DNA from: Tepidimonas aquatica | GTDB lineage: Bacteria; Pseudomonadota; Gammaproteobacteria; Burkholderiales; Burkholderiaceae_C | Reading direction: 5' to 3' | Assembly: GCF_007556585.1 (NCBI RefSeq) | Contig: NZ_VJNA01000006.1 | Coordinates: forward strand, 48,833-112,832 | DNA: 64,000 bases | Shown here: positions 9,463 through 18,409 of the stretch, piece after piece | Layout: every line of letters begins with the position of its first letter | How positions within the stretch are numbered: position 1 is the first letter of the stretch | Position numbers and translations under genes: made by a program | The notes under the pieces: model-generated | What the model was told of the DNA's origin: nothing | The model's input: the letters and a program-made list of their open reading frames with translations, nothing else | Database searches by the model: none

Positions 9463-12400
9463 GTGCGCTTGCAGACCATCAAACTTTCCGGCTTCAAGTC
9501 CTTTGCCGAGCCCACCACCCTGCACTTGCCCGGGCAGCGCATTGGCGTTGTGGGCCCCAACGGTTGCGGCAAGTCCAACATCATGGACGCCGTGCGCTGG
9601 GTGCTGGGCGAGTCCAAGGCCAGCGAGTTGCGTGGCGAGTCCATGCAGGACGTGATCTTCAACGGCACCACCACGCGCAAGCCGGCCCAGCGCGCCAGCG
9701 TCGAGCTGGTATTCGACAACAGCGCGCGGCGCGCCGGTGGGCCATGGAACCAGTACACCGAGATCGCCGTGCGCCGCGTCCTGACGCGTGACGGTACCAG
9801 CAGCTACTTCATCAACAACCAGCCGGTGCGCCGGCGCGACGTGCACGATGTCTTCATGGGCACCGGCCTGGGGCCGCGCGCCTACGCCATCATCGGGCAG
9901 GGCACGATCAGCCGCATCATCGAAAGCCGTCCCGAGGAGTTGCGCCTGTTTCTGGAAGAGGCGGCGGGCGTGTCCAAGTACAAAGAGCGCCGCCGCGAGA
10001 CCGAACACCGCCTGGCCGACACGCGCGACAACCTGACGCGGGTGGAAGACATCCTGCGCGAGCTGGAGGGACAACTGCAGCGCCTGACCCAACAGGCCGA
10101 GGTGGCGCAACGCTACCGCGCGTTGCAGGCGCGCCTGACGCGGCGGCAGCACCAGCAATGGTGGCTGAAGCGGCGCGCCGCGCAGCAGCAAGCCGACCAG
10201 CTGCGCGCGCAAGGCCAGCAGGCGGCCGCCGCGCTGCAGGCGCATGCGGCGGAGCTCAGCACGCTGCAAGCGCAGCTGGAGGCGCTGCGCCAAGCGCACT
10301 TGGACGCCGGTGAGGCACTGAACCAGGCCCAGGCGGGCTTGTACGAAGCGGGCGCCGAGGTCGCCCAGTGGGAAGCTCAGATCCGCTACGCCGAACAAAG
10401 CCGCCAGCGTGCGCTGCAGCGCCAACAGGCGTTGCAGGCGCAGCTGGCCGACTGGCACACCCGGGCCGAGGTGGCCGAGCAGGAACGTGCGGCGACGCTG
10501 CAGCAGCTGGACGCCGCCGCGGCCGACGCCGAAGCGCTAAGCGCCCAACTGGACGAATGCGCGCCCCAGCTGCAGGCGCACGACGACGCGCTGACCCAGG
10601 CGCGCACCCAACTGCAGCGCCAGCGTGACGGCGTGCACGACGTGCAGCGGGCCTTGGCGGGACTCAGCGCCGAGCAACGTGCGCTGGACGAGCAGCGCCG
10701 CGCGCTGACCGAGCGGGCCGAGCGGCTGCAGGCGCAGGCCCGTGCGCTGCAAGCGCCCGACGCGCAGCAGTTGCAGCACTGGCAAGCCGAAGAGCAGCGG
10801 GCCGACGAAGCCCGGCAGCAGGCGCAGGCGCGGCTGCAGACCTTGCAGGCCGCCAGCGCCGAGCACGAGACCACGCTTGCCGCGGCGCAGCGCGACGCCC
10901 AAGCCCAGGCGCAGCGGTTGGCCGAACTGCAAGCGCGCGTGCAGGCGTTGCAGGCGTTGCAAGACAAGCTGCAGGCCGACGAGCGCTTGCTGCCGTGGTT
11001 GCGCGAGCACGGGCTCGACGGCCTGGTCGCGTTGTGGCGCCAACTGCCCAGCGACACCGGCTGGGCCACGGCGCTGGAGGCGGTGCTGCGCGAGCGGGTG
11101 CGGGCGCTGGCGGTGGGCCAGCTCGACACGCTGGGCCGCATGGCGCAGACCCCGCCACCGGCGCGGCTGGCGCTGCACGCCGCGCAAGCCGGTGCGGCGG
11201 CGGTCGCGGCGGCGTCACCCCCGCCCGGGTGCGTGGCGCTGTTGCAGCATCTGCATCTGCACGATGCCACTTTGTACGCCCTGTTGGCCGACTGGCTGCA
11301 AGGCTGGTGGGCGGCCGACGACCTGACGCAGGCGCTGCAGGCGCGCGCACACCTGCGCCCGGGTGAGCGCATCGTCACCCCGCAGGGGCACAGCGTGGGC
11401 CGCCACGACGTCAGCTTTTACGCCGCTGACGAACCCCAGGCCGGGCTGTTGGCACGCGCGCACGAGCTCGACCAACTGCAACGCGCGTTGCGAGCGCAGG
11501 CCCTGATCGAGGAGCAAGCCCGCCAAGCCGCGCAACGGGCGCAGGCCCAGCTGAGCGAGCTGCGTGCCGCGACCGAAGCGGCGCGGCGCGACGTGGCCGA
11601 GGCGCAGCAACGCTGGCATGGCGCGCAGCTGGAGCGACTGCGGCTGCAGCAGCAACACAGCCAAGCCACCGAGCAGCGCCAGCGGCTGCACGACGAGCTC
11701 AGCGAAGTGCACGCCGCGCTGGAGGCGTTGGCCGAACGTGCCGAGATGCTGCAGGGGCGGCTGGAAGCGCTGGACGAGGACTTGGCCGTGGCGCAAAACG
11801 CGCTAGTGCAAGCCGAAGACGCCGTGCACGAGGCCGAACGGCGCCGCGCGGCCGTGCAAGAGCAGCAGCGCGCGTTGGAGCGGCGCGCGCAAGAGGCGGC
11901 GTTCGCGCAGCGCAGCTTGCAGGGCCGGCTGGACGAGCTGCACCGCCAGCACGACACCGCCGTGGCCCAGCAGCAGCGCTTGCAAGCCGAACTTGACGCC
12001 CTGCACGCCGAGCTGCAAACCCACACCGACGACGCAGCGCGTGCCGCGCTGGCCGAGGCGCTGCAGCGCCGTGCGCAGGCCGAAGCGCAGCTGGCCGCAT
12101 GCCGCAGCCGCTACGACGAGCTGGGCATGCAGTGGCGCGCGCTGGACGAGCAGCGCCTGCGTGCCGAGCGCGAGCTGGAGCCCCTGCGCGTCCGCATCAC
12201 CGAGCTGCAACTGCAGCTGCAAGCCGCCGAGCTGGCCGTGCAACAGCACACCGACGCCCTGCAGCAGGCCGGCGCGCAGGACGAGGCGGTGGCCGCCAGC
12301 GTGGCCGAGGACGCCCTGGCGCTGAGCGCGATCGAGGCGGAGCTGCCGCGGCTGCAACGCGAGCTGGCGGCGTTGGGGGCGGTCAACCTGGCCGCGCTGG

Positions 12401-12996
12401 AAGAGCTGGCCGCAGCGCGCGAGCGCGAACAGTTCCTGCGCCAGCAATCCGACGACCTGCGCCAAGCCATCCACACGCTGCAGGATGCCATCCAGCGCAT
12501 CGACGCCGAAACGCGCGCGTTGCTGCAGCGCACCTTCGACACCGTCAACGAGCACTTTGGCCGCATGTTCCCCGAACTGTTTGGCGGCGGGCAGGCGCGC
12601 CTGATCATGACCGGCGACGAGATCCTGGACGCCGGGGTGCAGGTGATGGCGCAGCCCCCGGGCAAGCGCAACCAGACCATCCACCTGCTGTCCGGCGGCG
12701 AAAAGGCGCTGACCGCCATCGCGCTGGTGTTTGCAATATTCCAGCTCAACCCCGCACCGTTTTGCCTGCTGGACGAAGTCGACGCACCGCTGGACGATGC
12801 CAACACCGAGCGCTATGCCCGCCTGGTCACGCGCATGAGCCGTGACACGCAGTTCCTGTTCATCAGCCACAACCGCATCGCCATGGAAATGGCCGAGCAG
12901 CTGGTCGGCGTCACGATGCAGGAGCAGGGTGTGTCGCGCATCGTGGCGGTGGACCTGCAGCAAGCCGTCGGCATGATGGACAATCCGCAGCCATGA
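9463..12996 (+). CDS. smc: chromosome segregation protein SMC
   Basis: A 1177-residue SMC ATPase for chromosome compaction and segregation. The N-terminal head has Walker A GPNGCGKSN (about 27-35). Two very long coiled coils rich in Gln, Ala, Arg and Glu flank a hinge around residues 500-640. The C-terminal head has the signature LLSGGEKALTAIAL and Walker B CLLDEVDAPLDDAN. Length is normal. The start is a GTG giving MRLQTIKLSGFKSF. It overlaps zipA by 4 nt and is divergent from dapC. The ScpA and ScpB partners are not in the window. Confidence 0.97.
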   Translation: MRLQTIKLSGFKSFAEPTTLHLPGQRIGVVGPNGCGKSNIMDAVRWVLGESKASELRGESMQDVIFNGTTTRKPAQRASVELVFDNSARRAGGPWNQYTEIAVRRVLTRDGTSSYFINNQPVRRRDVHDVFMGTGLGPRAYAIIGQGTISRIIESRPEELRLFLEEAAGVSKYKERRRETEHRLADTRDNLTRVEDILRELEGQLQRLTQQAEVAQRYRALQARLTRRQHQQWWLKRRAAQQQADQLRAQGQQAAAALQAHAAELSTLQAQLEALRQAHLDAGEALNQAQAGLYEAGAEVAQWEAQIRYAEQSRQRALQRQQALQAQLADWHTRAEVAEQERAATLQQLDAAAADAEALSAQLDECAPQLQAHDDALTQARTQLQRQRDGVHDVQRALAGLSAEQRALDEQRRALTERAERLQAQARALQAPDAQQLQHWQAEEQRADEARQQAQARLQTLQAASAEHETTLAAAQRDAQAQAQRLAELQARVQALQALQDKLQADERLLPWLREHGLDGLVALWRQLPSDTGWATALEAVLRERVRALAVGQLDTLGRMAQTPPPARLALHAAQAGAAAVAAASPPPGCVALLQHLHLHDATLYALLADWLQGWWAADDLTQALQARAHLRPGERIVTPQGHSVGRHDVSFYAADEPQAGLLARAHELDQLQRALRAQALIEEQARQAAQRAQAQLSELRAATEAARRDVAEAQQRWHGAQLERLRLQQQHSQATEQRQRLHDELSEVHAALEALAERAEMLQGRLEALDEDLAVAQNALVQAEDAVHEAERRRAAVQEQQRALERRAQEAAFAQRSLQGRLDELHRQHDTAVAQQQRLQAELDALHAELQTHTDDAARAALAEALQRRAQAEAQLAACRSRYDELGMQWRALDEQRLRAERELEPLRVRITELQLQLQAAELAVQQHTDALQQAGAQDEAVAASVAEDALALSAIEAELPRLQRELAALGAVNLAALEELAAAREREQFLRQQSDDLRQAIHTLQDAIQRIDAETRALLQRTFDTVNEHFGRMFPELFGGGQARLIMTGDEILDAGVQVMAQPPGKRNQTIHLLSGGEKALTAIALVFAIFQLNPAPFCLLDEVDAPLDDANTERYARLVTRMSRDTQFLFISHNRIAMEMAEQLVGVTMQEQGVSRIVAVDLQQAVGMMDNPQP

Positions 12997-14021
12997 GCGA
13001 ACACCTTGCGTTGCCGCTGGCCTTAGCGCTGTTCGGGGGGGCGGTGTTGTTGGGCGTTTGGGCCTACCACCAATGGCGAATCCGGCGCCTGCTGCCCCCG
13101 GCACCGCGCACCGAACCAGCGCCCGTGGTGGCGCCCGAGCGTGTCGAGCCGCACCTCGAACCCACGCCCCCGACGACGAGCGAGGAGGCCACGGCCCGGC
13201 GCGTGCTGTCGCCGACACTGGACGCCATCGTCGAGCTGGCGCTGGAGCGCGTCGTCAGCGGCGAGGCGGTGGTGGCCTCGCTGCCGGCCACCCGGCGCGT
13301 CGGCACCAAGCCGTTTGCCATCGAAGCGCTGCCCGAAGGTGCACCGCCTGACGCCTGGGAGCTGCCCCGCGCGGGCCAGCGGTACGCCCGGCTGCGCGCC
13401 GGGGTGCAGTTGGCCAACCGCGCCGGCGCGCTCAACGAGATCGAATACTCCGAATTCGTTCACAAGGTCGGCCAATGGGCCGAGCACCTGGTGGCCGCGC
13501 CGCCCGACTTTCCCGACATGCTTGGCGTCGTGCAGCGCGCGCGCGAGCTCGATCAGTTCGCTGCCGAGCACGATGCGCAGCTGGCCGTGACCCTGCGCGC
13601 ACGCCGCACCGCCTGGAACCCGGGGTACGTCACCCAACACGCGCTGCGGCTGGGGTTCGTGCCAGGCACCTTGCCGGGGCGCATGGTGTGGCCAGGCGAG
13701 GACGGCACACCGTGCGTGGTGTTGCAGTTCGAATCCCAGGCCGCGCTGGCCGACGACCCCTCGCTGGCGGTGCTGCGCGAGGTGCGTTTGGTGTTGGACG
13801 CGCCGCAGATCGCGCAACAGGCGCAACCCTATGCCCGCTTGCGTGAACTGGCCACCGCGCTGGCCCAGGCGATGGACGGCTGGATCGGCGACGACCAAGG
13901 CCAGGCGTTGGACGAACGGGCGCTGGACGCCATTGGTACGGAGCTGCAAACCCTGTACGAGCGGTTGCAAGCCCGCGGGCTGCCAGCCGGTTCGCCGCAA
14001 GCGCGGCGCCTGTTCAGCTAG
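12993..14021 (+). CDS. zipA: cell division protein ZipA-like
   Basis: A 342-residue single-pass membrane protein. One transmembrane helix lies at about residues 5-24, followed by basic residues, a Pro-rich linker (about 33-65) and a C-terminal domain that resembles the FtsZ-binding ZipA domain from about residue 195. In many Burkholderiales a gene of this kind follows smc and precedes ligA. The ATGA overlap with the smc stop supports coupling. Similarity to gammaproteobacterial ZipA is weak by eye, so the call relies partly on position. ligA is not downstream here. Confidence 0.8.
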   Translation: MSEHLALPLALALFGGAVLLGVWAYHQWRIRRLLPPAPRTEPAPVVAPERVEPHLEPTPPTTSEEATARRVLSPTLDAIVELALERVVSGEAVVASLPATRRVGTKPFAIEALPEGAPPDAWELPRAGQRYARLRAGVQLANRAGALNEIEYSEFVHKVGQWAEHLVAAPPDFPDMLGVVQRARELDQFAAEHDAQLAVTLRARRTAWNPGYVTQHALRLGFVPGTLPGRMVWPGEDGTPCVVLQFESQAALADDPSLAVLREVRLVLDAPQIAQQAQPYARLRELATALAQAMDGWIGDDQGQALDERALDAIGTELQTLYERLQARGLPAGSPQARRLFS

Positions 14022-14024
14022 GGC

Positions 14025-14366
14025 TTACACGTAGCCTGCTTCCAGCAGCGCCGAGCGCGTTTGAGCCACCAGCGGCGCCAGGGCCGCCAGCGCCGCGTCG
14101 GCCGCCTGGGCGTCGGCGTGCTGCGCTGCGCACTCCAGCAGTGCGGCCTGGCCGGCCAATGCCGCCGCCCCGACATTGCCGCTGCTGCCCTTGAGCATAT
14201 GGGCCAGCCGCCGCAGCAACGCCCAATCCTGTTGCTGCCGGGCCTGCTCCATGCTGCGCAGCTCGCTATCCAGTTGCGCCGCGTATTGCCGCACGATGGC
14301 ACGGAAATCCTCGCCGAGCAAATCCAGCATCGTGTCAAGGTTGGCGGTGTCGAGCAAAGCAGACAT
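14025..14366 (-). CDS. Hpt domain phosphotransfer protein
   Basis: A 113-residue stand-alone histidine phosphotransfer protein. The phosphoacceptor is H56 in LRRLAHMLKGSSGNVGA, with the conserved K59, G60 and S61 on the next helical turn. The rest is predicted to be a four-helix bundle of normal Hpt size. Such proteins shuttle phosphate between a hybrid kinase and a response regulator. No intact kinase or receiver is adjacent; a decayed REC-PAS gene starts 73 bp away in the divergent direction. It converges on zipA with 3 bp between stops. Confidence 0.85.
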   Translation of the reverse strand: MSALLDTANLDTMLDLLGEDFRAIVRQYAAQLDSELRSMEQARQQQDWALLRRLAHMLKGSSGNVGAAALAGQAALLECAAQHADAQAADAALAALAPLVAQTRSALLEAGYV

Positions 14367-14439
14367 GGGAAGGGGTGGCCGTGGGTGCGCGTCGCGATGG
14401 TAACCGAAGCCTCAGCCGTCCATGCTATGCTGGCACGCC

Positions 14440-14912
14440 ATGAGCGCGCTCGAGCCCAAGCCGACCCATGTCGCGCCGGCCGCGGAGGCGCCGACCCCCC
14501 GCATGTGCTGGTGGTGGGCGACGATGACCACACCCGCGCGATGGTCGCGGCGCTGCTGCGGCGTGACGGCTTGCAAGTGACCGAAGCCTCCGATGGCGAG
14601 CAAGGCGTGGCGGCTCGACGACGACACGCTGAGCTGGAGCGACGAGTTCGAGCCTTTGGTGGGCATCCGGGTCACGCAAGGGGTGCTGCGCGAAACATTC
14701 GTGCAACGGGTGCACGCGCAGGACGCCGCACGCTTGGGCCGCGGTCGATTGGACCTGGGGTTTCGCACCACCCTGCAGGGTGGCGGGCGCATTTTGCGCC
14801 AGGTGGGGCAGGCCCTGGAGCAAGGCGGCGAGGGGGTATGGGTCATGGCCGCCCGATGACGGCCGCGGAGCTTGAGGCGTTGGTGCGGCGCGTGCCAGGC
14901 ACGCGCGCTTGA
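14440..14912 (+). pseudogene. decayed REC-PAS regulator
   Basis: Remnant of a multidomain signalling gene. From ATG 14440 the frame encodes MSALEPKPTHVAPAAEAP and then leaves the coding frame at a run of six C around 14494. One extra base there would join it to HVLVVGDDDHTRAMVAALLR, the first strand, acidic pocket and first helix of a receiver domain. After only about 28 receiver residues another shift leads to a PAS_3-like segment (14593-14859: WRLDDDTLSWSDEF, a VHAQDAARL motif, then LGFRTTLQGGGR). A final frame ends with PMTAAELEALVRR, which looks like a receiver C-terminus. The phosphoacceptor Asp region is missing. Frame changes could also be sequencing errors, but the missing receiver core argues for real decay. 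Confidence 0.65.
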
Positions 14913-14924
14913 TCCGCGTCGGAC

Positions 14925-15470
14925 TCAGACGATATCGCCGGTGTGCACCCCAAAGTGACCACGGCGGCGGTCGTCGAAGTAGCACCGCAGCGTTTCGTGC
15001 ACGGTGCGGAAGGCCAGCTCGTCCCACGGCACCTCGTGTTCGGCGAACAGGCGAGCCTCGAGCGTTTCGTGGCCAGGGTCAAAGCGGTCGCTCAACAGCC
15101 GCGCGCGGTAGTAAATGTGCACCTGCCCCACACGCGCCACGTTGAGCAGCGTGAACAGTCCTTCCAGCGCGACGTCGGCGCCGGCCTCCTCACGCGTTTC
15201 CCGCAAGGCGCCTTCGGCCGTGGTTTCACCCAGCTCCATGAAGCCTGCCGGCAGCGTCCATTTGCCGCGCCGCGGCTCGATGGCACGCCGGCACAGCAGC
15301 ACCCGGTCGCCCCACACCGGCACGGTGCCCACCACGTTGAGCGGGTTTTCGTAGTGGATGGTTCCGCAGCTCGAGCACACGGCCCGCGCGCGGCTGTCGC
15401 CGTCGTCAGGGACACGGTACTCCACCGCGGCCGCGCAGGCACGGCAAAAACGAATCGGGTTGCGCCACAT
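14925..15470 (-). CDS. Nudix hydrolase with N-terminal zinc ribbon
   Basis: A 181-residue cytoplasmic Nudix enzyme. The N-terminus carries four cysteines in two CxxC pairs (C9, C12, C32, C35), a zinc ribbon like that of NudC-type proteins. The Nudix box spans about 76-98, with GFMELGE followed by REtREEAG, so the metal-binding glutamates are present. The substrate is a nucleoside diphosphate derivative (NADH, ADP-ribose or similar); which one cannot be read from sequence. It is shorter than NudC (about 260) and lacks that family's second N-terminal domain. It is followed downstream by the decayed regulator in convergent orientation. Confidence 0.9.
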   Translation of the reverse strand: MWRNPIRFCRACAAAVEYRVPDDGDSRARAVCSSCGTIHYENPLNVVGTVPVWGDRVLLCRRAIEPRRGKWTLPAGFMELGETTAEGALRETREEAGADVALEGLFTLLNVARVGQVHIYYRARLLSDRFDPGHETLEARLFAEHEVPWDELAFRTVHETLRCYFDDRRRGHFGVHTGDIV

Positions 15471-15513
15471 GCGCCGCAGTGTAGCCGCCGCACGGCCCCG
15501 AAGGCTGCGGCGG

Positions 15514-16557
15514 TCAGGCCTTGGTGTGTTTCTCGATCAGCTTGTGTGCCGTTTCAAGCAGATCGCGCCCGTTGAAGCCGCGCTTGTCCATGTCCTGCAC
15601 CCACTCGACCTCGACCTGACGTGCCTGGCGCCGGAACGCCTGGGCCTCGGCCAGCCCGATGGTGTGGATCTTGTTGCCGCGCTCGACCGCCAACTTGCGC
15701 GCCGGGGCGTCGCCCGCCTGTTGGACGCGGCCCAGGAAGGCCGATGTCTCGATCCCCGAGTTGGCGTCAATGACCTTCTTGAGGTCCGGCGGCAACGACT
15801 CGTAGCGCGCCTTGTTCATCGCCATCACGAACGTCGTCGTGTACAAGGCCCTGCCCTCGCGGTCGAATTCGCTGTGGAAGGTGGTCAGCTCATGCACCTT
15901 GACCGAGGGCACCACCTCCCACGGGATCACGCAGCCGTCGATGACGCCTTTGGACAGCGCATCGGGAATTTGCGGCAGCGGCATGCCCACCGGCGTGGCG
16001 CCAAGGTTGCCCAACAGCTTGGTGATCTGGCGCGTCGGGCCGCGCATCTTGAGTCTACGCAGATCGCCCGGTTGCGTGATCAGCTTGGTCTTGACGTGGA
16101 ACATGCCGGGGCCGTGCACCTGCAGGGCGATCGGGCGCACGTCGCGGAACTCGTCCGGTGCCTTGGTTTGCACGTACTCCCACAGTGCGCGGGAGGTGGC
16201 TTCGGCGTTGGTCATCATGAACGGCAGCTCGAACACCTCGATGCGGGGGAAGCGCCCCGGCGTGTTGCCCGGCAGCGTCCAGACGATGTCCACCACGCCG
16301 TCCTTGGCCTGGTCGAACAGTTGCACCGGCGAGCCCCCCAGTTGCATGGCCGGGTAGGCTTCGAACTTGATGCGGCCGCCCGAGTCCCTGGTGACTTTGT
16401 CCATCCAGGCCTTGTGCATGTTAAGCCAGACGTTGGACGTCGGGGACATGAACGTGTGGAACTTCAGCGTCACGCTGGCCTGGGCAAACCCCGCCAGGGC
16501 GGGGGCGCCCAGCGCCACGGCGGCGCCCGATTGAAGCAAGGTGCGGCGGCGAATCAT
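15514..16557 (-). CDS. TRAP transporter periplasmic substrate-binding protein (DctP family)
   Basis: A 347-residue periplasmic binding protein. The N-terminus MIRRRTLLQSGAAVALGAPA has an RRR motif before a hydrophobic stretch and an AQA cleavage region, so Tat or Sec export is plausible. The DctP pattern includes LKFHTFMSPTSN, the PGDLRRLKMRGPT segment that contains the family arginine, and PLPQIPDALSKGVIDG. The usual ligand is a carboxylate or similar organic acid. No DctQ or DctM membrane subunit is adjacent, so it is an orphan binding protein in this window. It is divergent from maiA with about 198 bp between. Confidence 0.88.
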   Translation of the reverse strand: MIRRRTLLQSGAAVALGAPALAGFAQASVTLKFHTFMSPTSNVWLNMHKAWMDKVTRDSGGRIKFEAYPAMQLGGSPVQLFDQAKDGVVDIVWTLPGNTPGRFPRIEVFELPFMMTNAEATSRALWEYVQTKAPDEFRDVRPIALQVHGPGMFHVKTKLITQPGDLRRLKMRGPTRQITKLLGNLGATPVGMPLPQIPDALSKGVIDGCVIPWEVVPSVKVHELTTFHSEFDREGRALYTTTFVMAMNKARYESLPPDLKKVIDANSGIETSAFLGRVQQAGDAPARKLAVERGNKIHTIGLAEAQAFRRQARQVEVEWVQDMDKRGFNGRDLLETAHKLIEKHTKA

Positions 16558-16755
16558 GGTCAGGGTCTCCTACGACGTCGAGCGCTCAGGTGGGCCGCGG
16601 TGGTCTCGTGGGCCTTGGAGGCCCACAACGCTGTCAAGGCCGCAGTGTAGCCGCTCAAGGCCAGCGCGGCGCGTCGATCGCCTCGAGGTTTACCCCAGGG
16701 TCGCGCGGCGCTCGGCTAGACTTGCAACATCCCCCTCGTTCACCATCGCGCCATC

Positions 16756-17430
16756 ATGAAGCTGTACAACTACTTTCGCTCCGGCACCTCGTTTCGGGTG
16801 CGCATCGCCCTCAACCTCAAGGGGCTGTCGTACGACTACATCCCGGTGCACCTGGCCAAGGGCGAGCAACACAGCGACGCCTACCGCGCCATCAGCCCGG
16901 ACGGCCTGGTGCCGGTGCTCGACGTCGAGGGGCAGCCCGACCACGCGCTGCTGAGCCAGTCGATGGCGATCATCGAATACCTGGACGAAACCCACCCCGA
17001 GCCGCCGCTGCTGCCGCGCGACCCTTTGGGCCGCGCGCGTGTGCGGGCGCTGGCGCAGACCATCGCGTGTGAGATCCACCCCATCAACAACCTGCGCATC
17101 CTCAAGTACCTGGCCGGACCGCTGGGCCTGAGCGAGGCGCAACGCACCGCCTGGTACAACCACTGGGTCATGGAAGGCCTGCGCGCTTACGAGCGGCGTC
17201 TGCAAGACCTGGCGCAGGAGCGTGCGCGCCTGGGTTTGCCACCGTCGGTGTACTCGTACGGTGACACGCCGACGCTGGCCGACTGCTGCCTGGTGCCGCA
17301 AATCGTCAACGGACAGCGCTTTGGTCTGGTCTACGAGGGCATACCGCTGACGTTGGCGGTGTTTGAGCGCTGCATGCAGCTCGACGCCTTCCAACGCGCG
17401 CACCCCAGCCGCTGCCCCGATGCCGAGTGA
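16756..17430 (+). CDS. maiA: maleylacetoacetate isomerase / zeta-class glutathione S-transferase
   Basis: A 224-residue zeta-class GST fold protein. The N-terminal thioredoxin-like domain begins MKLYNYFRSGTSFRVRIAL; the usual SSCS active-site motif is SGTS here, so the family cysteine is replaced by threonine while the serines remain. SQSMAIIEYLDE (about 68-79) is the GSH-binding element and a helical domain follows. Family members isomerise maleylacetoacetate or maleylpyruvate in aromatic degradation with GSH. No other aromatic-pathway genes adjoin it, so the physiological substrate is open. The stop overlaps the pgeF start region by 11 nt. Confidence 0.82.
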   Translation: MKLYNYFRSGTSFRVRIALNLKGLSYDYIPVHLAKGEQHSDAYRAISPDGLVPVLDVEGQPDHALLSQSMAIIEYLDETHPEPPLLPRDPLGRARVRALAQTIACEIHPINNLRILKYLAGPLGLSEAQRTAWYNHWVMEGLRAYERRLQDLAQERARLGLPPSVYSYGDTPTLADCCLVPQIVNGQRFGLVYEGIPLTLAVFERCMQLDAFQRAHPSRCPDAE

Positions 17431-18238
17431 GCCTGGCCCGCGTTGGCTCGCGCGCGGTGGCCTGCCGGGGTTGGCGGCGACGCTGGGCGATGGCGCGCAC
17501 GGTTGGATGAGCACCCGCGTCGGAGGCGTGTCGGTGGGGCCGTGGGCAGCGTTGAACCTGGGTGACCACGTCGGCGACGACCCCCAGGCCGTGGCCACCA
17601 ACCGCGCGCGGCTGCAGGCGGCGTTAGGTGTGCGACCGGTCTGGTTGCGCCAAGTGCATGGCGTCGGCGTGGTCCGCGTGGATGGCGGCACACCGCCGGG
17701 CCAGGTGGCCGACGCCGCCTGGACCGACGCCCCCGGGGTGGCGTGCGTGGTGCTGGTGGCGGACTGCCTGCCGATCCTCGTGGCCAGCGGCGACGGCACG
17801 TCGGTGGCGGCGGTGCACGCCGGCTGGCGCGGGCTGTTGGGGCAGGGTGGCGTGGGCGTGCTGGAAGCGTTGGCCGCCGACTGGCCGGCGTGGCGCCTGC
17901 GGCGCGACCGCGCCCGCAGCCGGGTCTGGATCGGCGCGGCCATCGGCGCGCAGGCGTTCGAAGTGGGGCCCGAGGTGCAGGCCGCGTTCGTGCAGGCGTG
18001 CCGCGACGACGCCGCGGCGTTCGTGCCGTCGCCCCACCAACGCGGGCACTGGTTGGCCAACCTGGCGGCGCTGGCCCGCGCACGGCTGCAGCGCTTGGGG
18101 GTGGAGTGCGTGCTGGGGCACGACGGCTCGTCCGCCTGGTGCACCGTCGCCCAGCCCACGGTGTTTTTTTCCCACCGCCGCGACGCGCCACGGTATGGCG
18201 CCAGCGGCCGCATGGCGGCCGCCGTGTGGCTGGGGTGA
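17420..18238 (+). CDS. pgeF: peptidoglycan editing factor PgeF / laccase-domain protein (YfiH family)
   Basis: A 272-residue DUF152/YfiH protein. Family members bind zinc or copper and have purine nucleoside phosphorylase/deaminase activity; in E. coli YfiH prevents misincorporation into peptidoglycan. The ligands are visible: H80 in RQVHG, C116 in VADCLPI and H133 in AVHAGWRG. ATG 17420, inside the last codons of maiA, gives the family-length N-terminus; an earlier in-frame ATG at 17363 is less likely because it would overlap maiA by 68 nt. It is followed by a 171-bp gap before phaC. Confidence 0.9.
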   Translation: MPSEPGPRWLARGGLPGLAATLGDGAHGWMSTRVGGVSVGPWAALNLGDHVGDDPQAVATNRARLQAALGVRPVWLRQVHGVGVVRVDGGTPPGQVADAAWTDAPGVACVVLVADCLPILVASGDGTSVAAVHAGWRGLLGQGGVGVLEALAADWPAWRLRRDRARSRVWIGAAIGAQAFEVGPEVQAAFVQACRDDAAAFVPSPHQRGHWLANLAALARARLQRLGVECVLGHDGSSAWCTVAQPTVFFSHRRDAPRYGASGRMAAAVWLG

Positions 18239-18313
18239 GGACGGCGCACGGTTGGCCAGCGTGTCCGGGTGTGTCATCGGCGCGACGCCGTAAGCGAGGA
18301 GACATGCAACCGC

Positions 18314-18327
18314 GTTACCATGGCAAC
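18314..18327. promoter_or_regulatory. palindrome upstream of phaC
   Basis: GTTACCATGGCAAC is a 14-bp near-perfect inverted repeat (6 of 7 pairs) in the 171-bp pgeF-phaC gap, 83 bp before the phaC start. A GCAAC copy also occurs just before it (18306-18310). PHA operons are commonly controlled by PhaR or similar repressors, but I cannot match this to a known operator. The link to phaC is by position only. Confidence 0.3.
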
Positions 18328-18409
18328 ATGGGCAAGAAAGGGGGCGGCGCCACGCCGCAGCCGGCGGCTTGGTATGCGCACCCCGTCCACAGCATGAGGA
18401 GACGACCCC

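Noticed and set aside
9480..12990. Repeated GCAGCTGCAG-like words in smc that look like a DNA repeat array
   Set aside because: They come from Gln, Leu and Ala codons of the SMC coiled coils; there is no regular spacing or identical unit as in CRISPR or satellite repeats.
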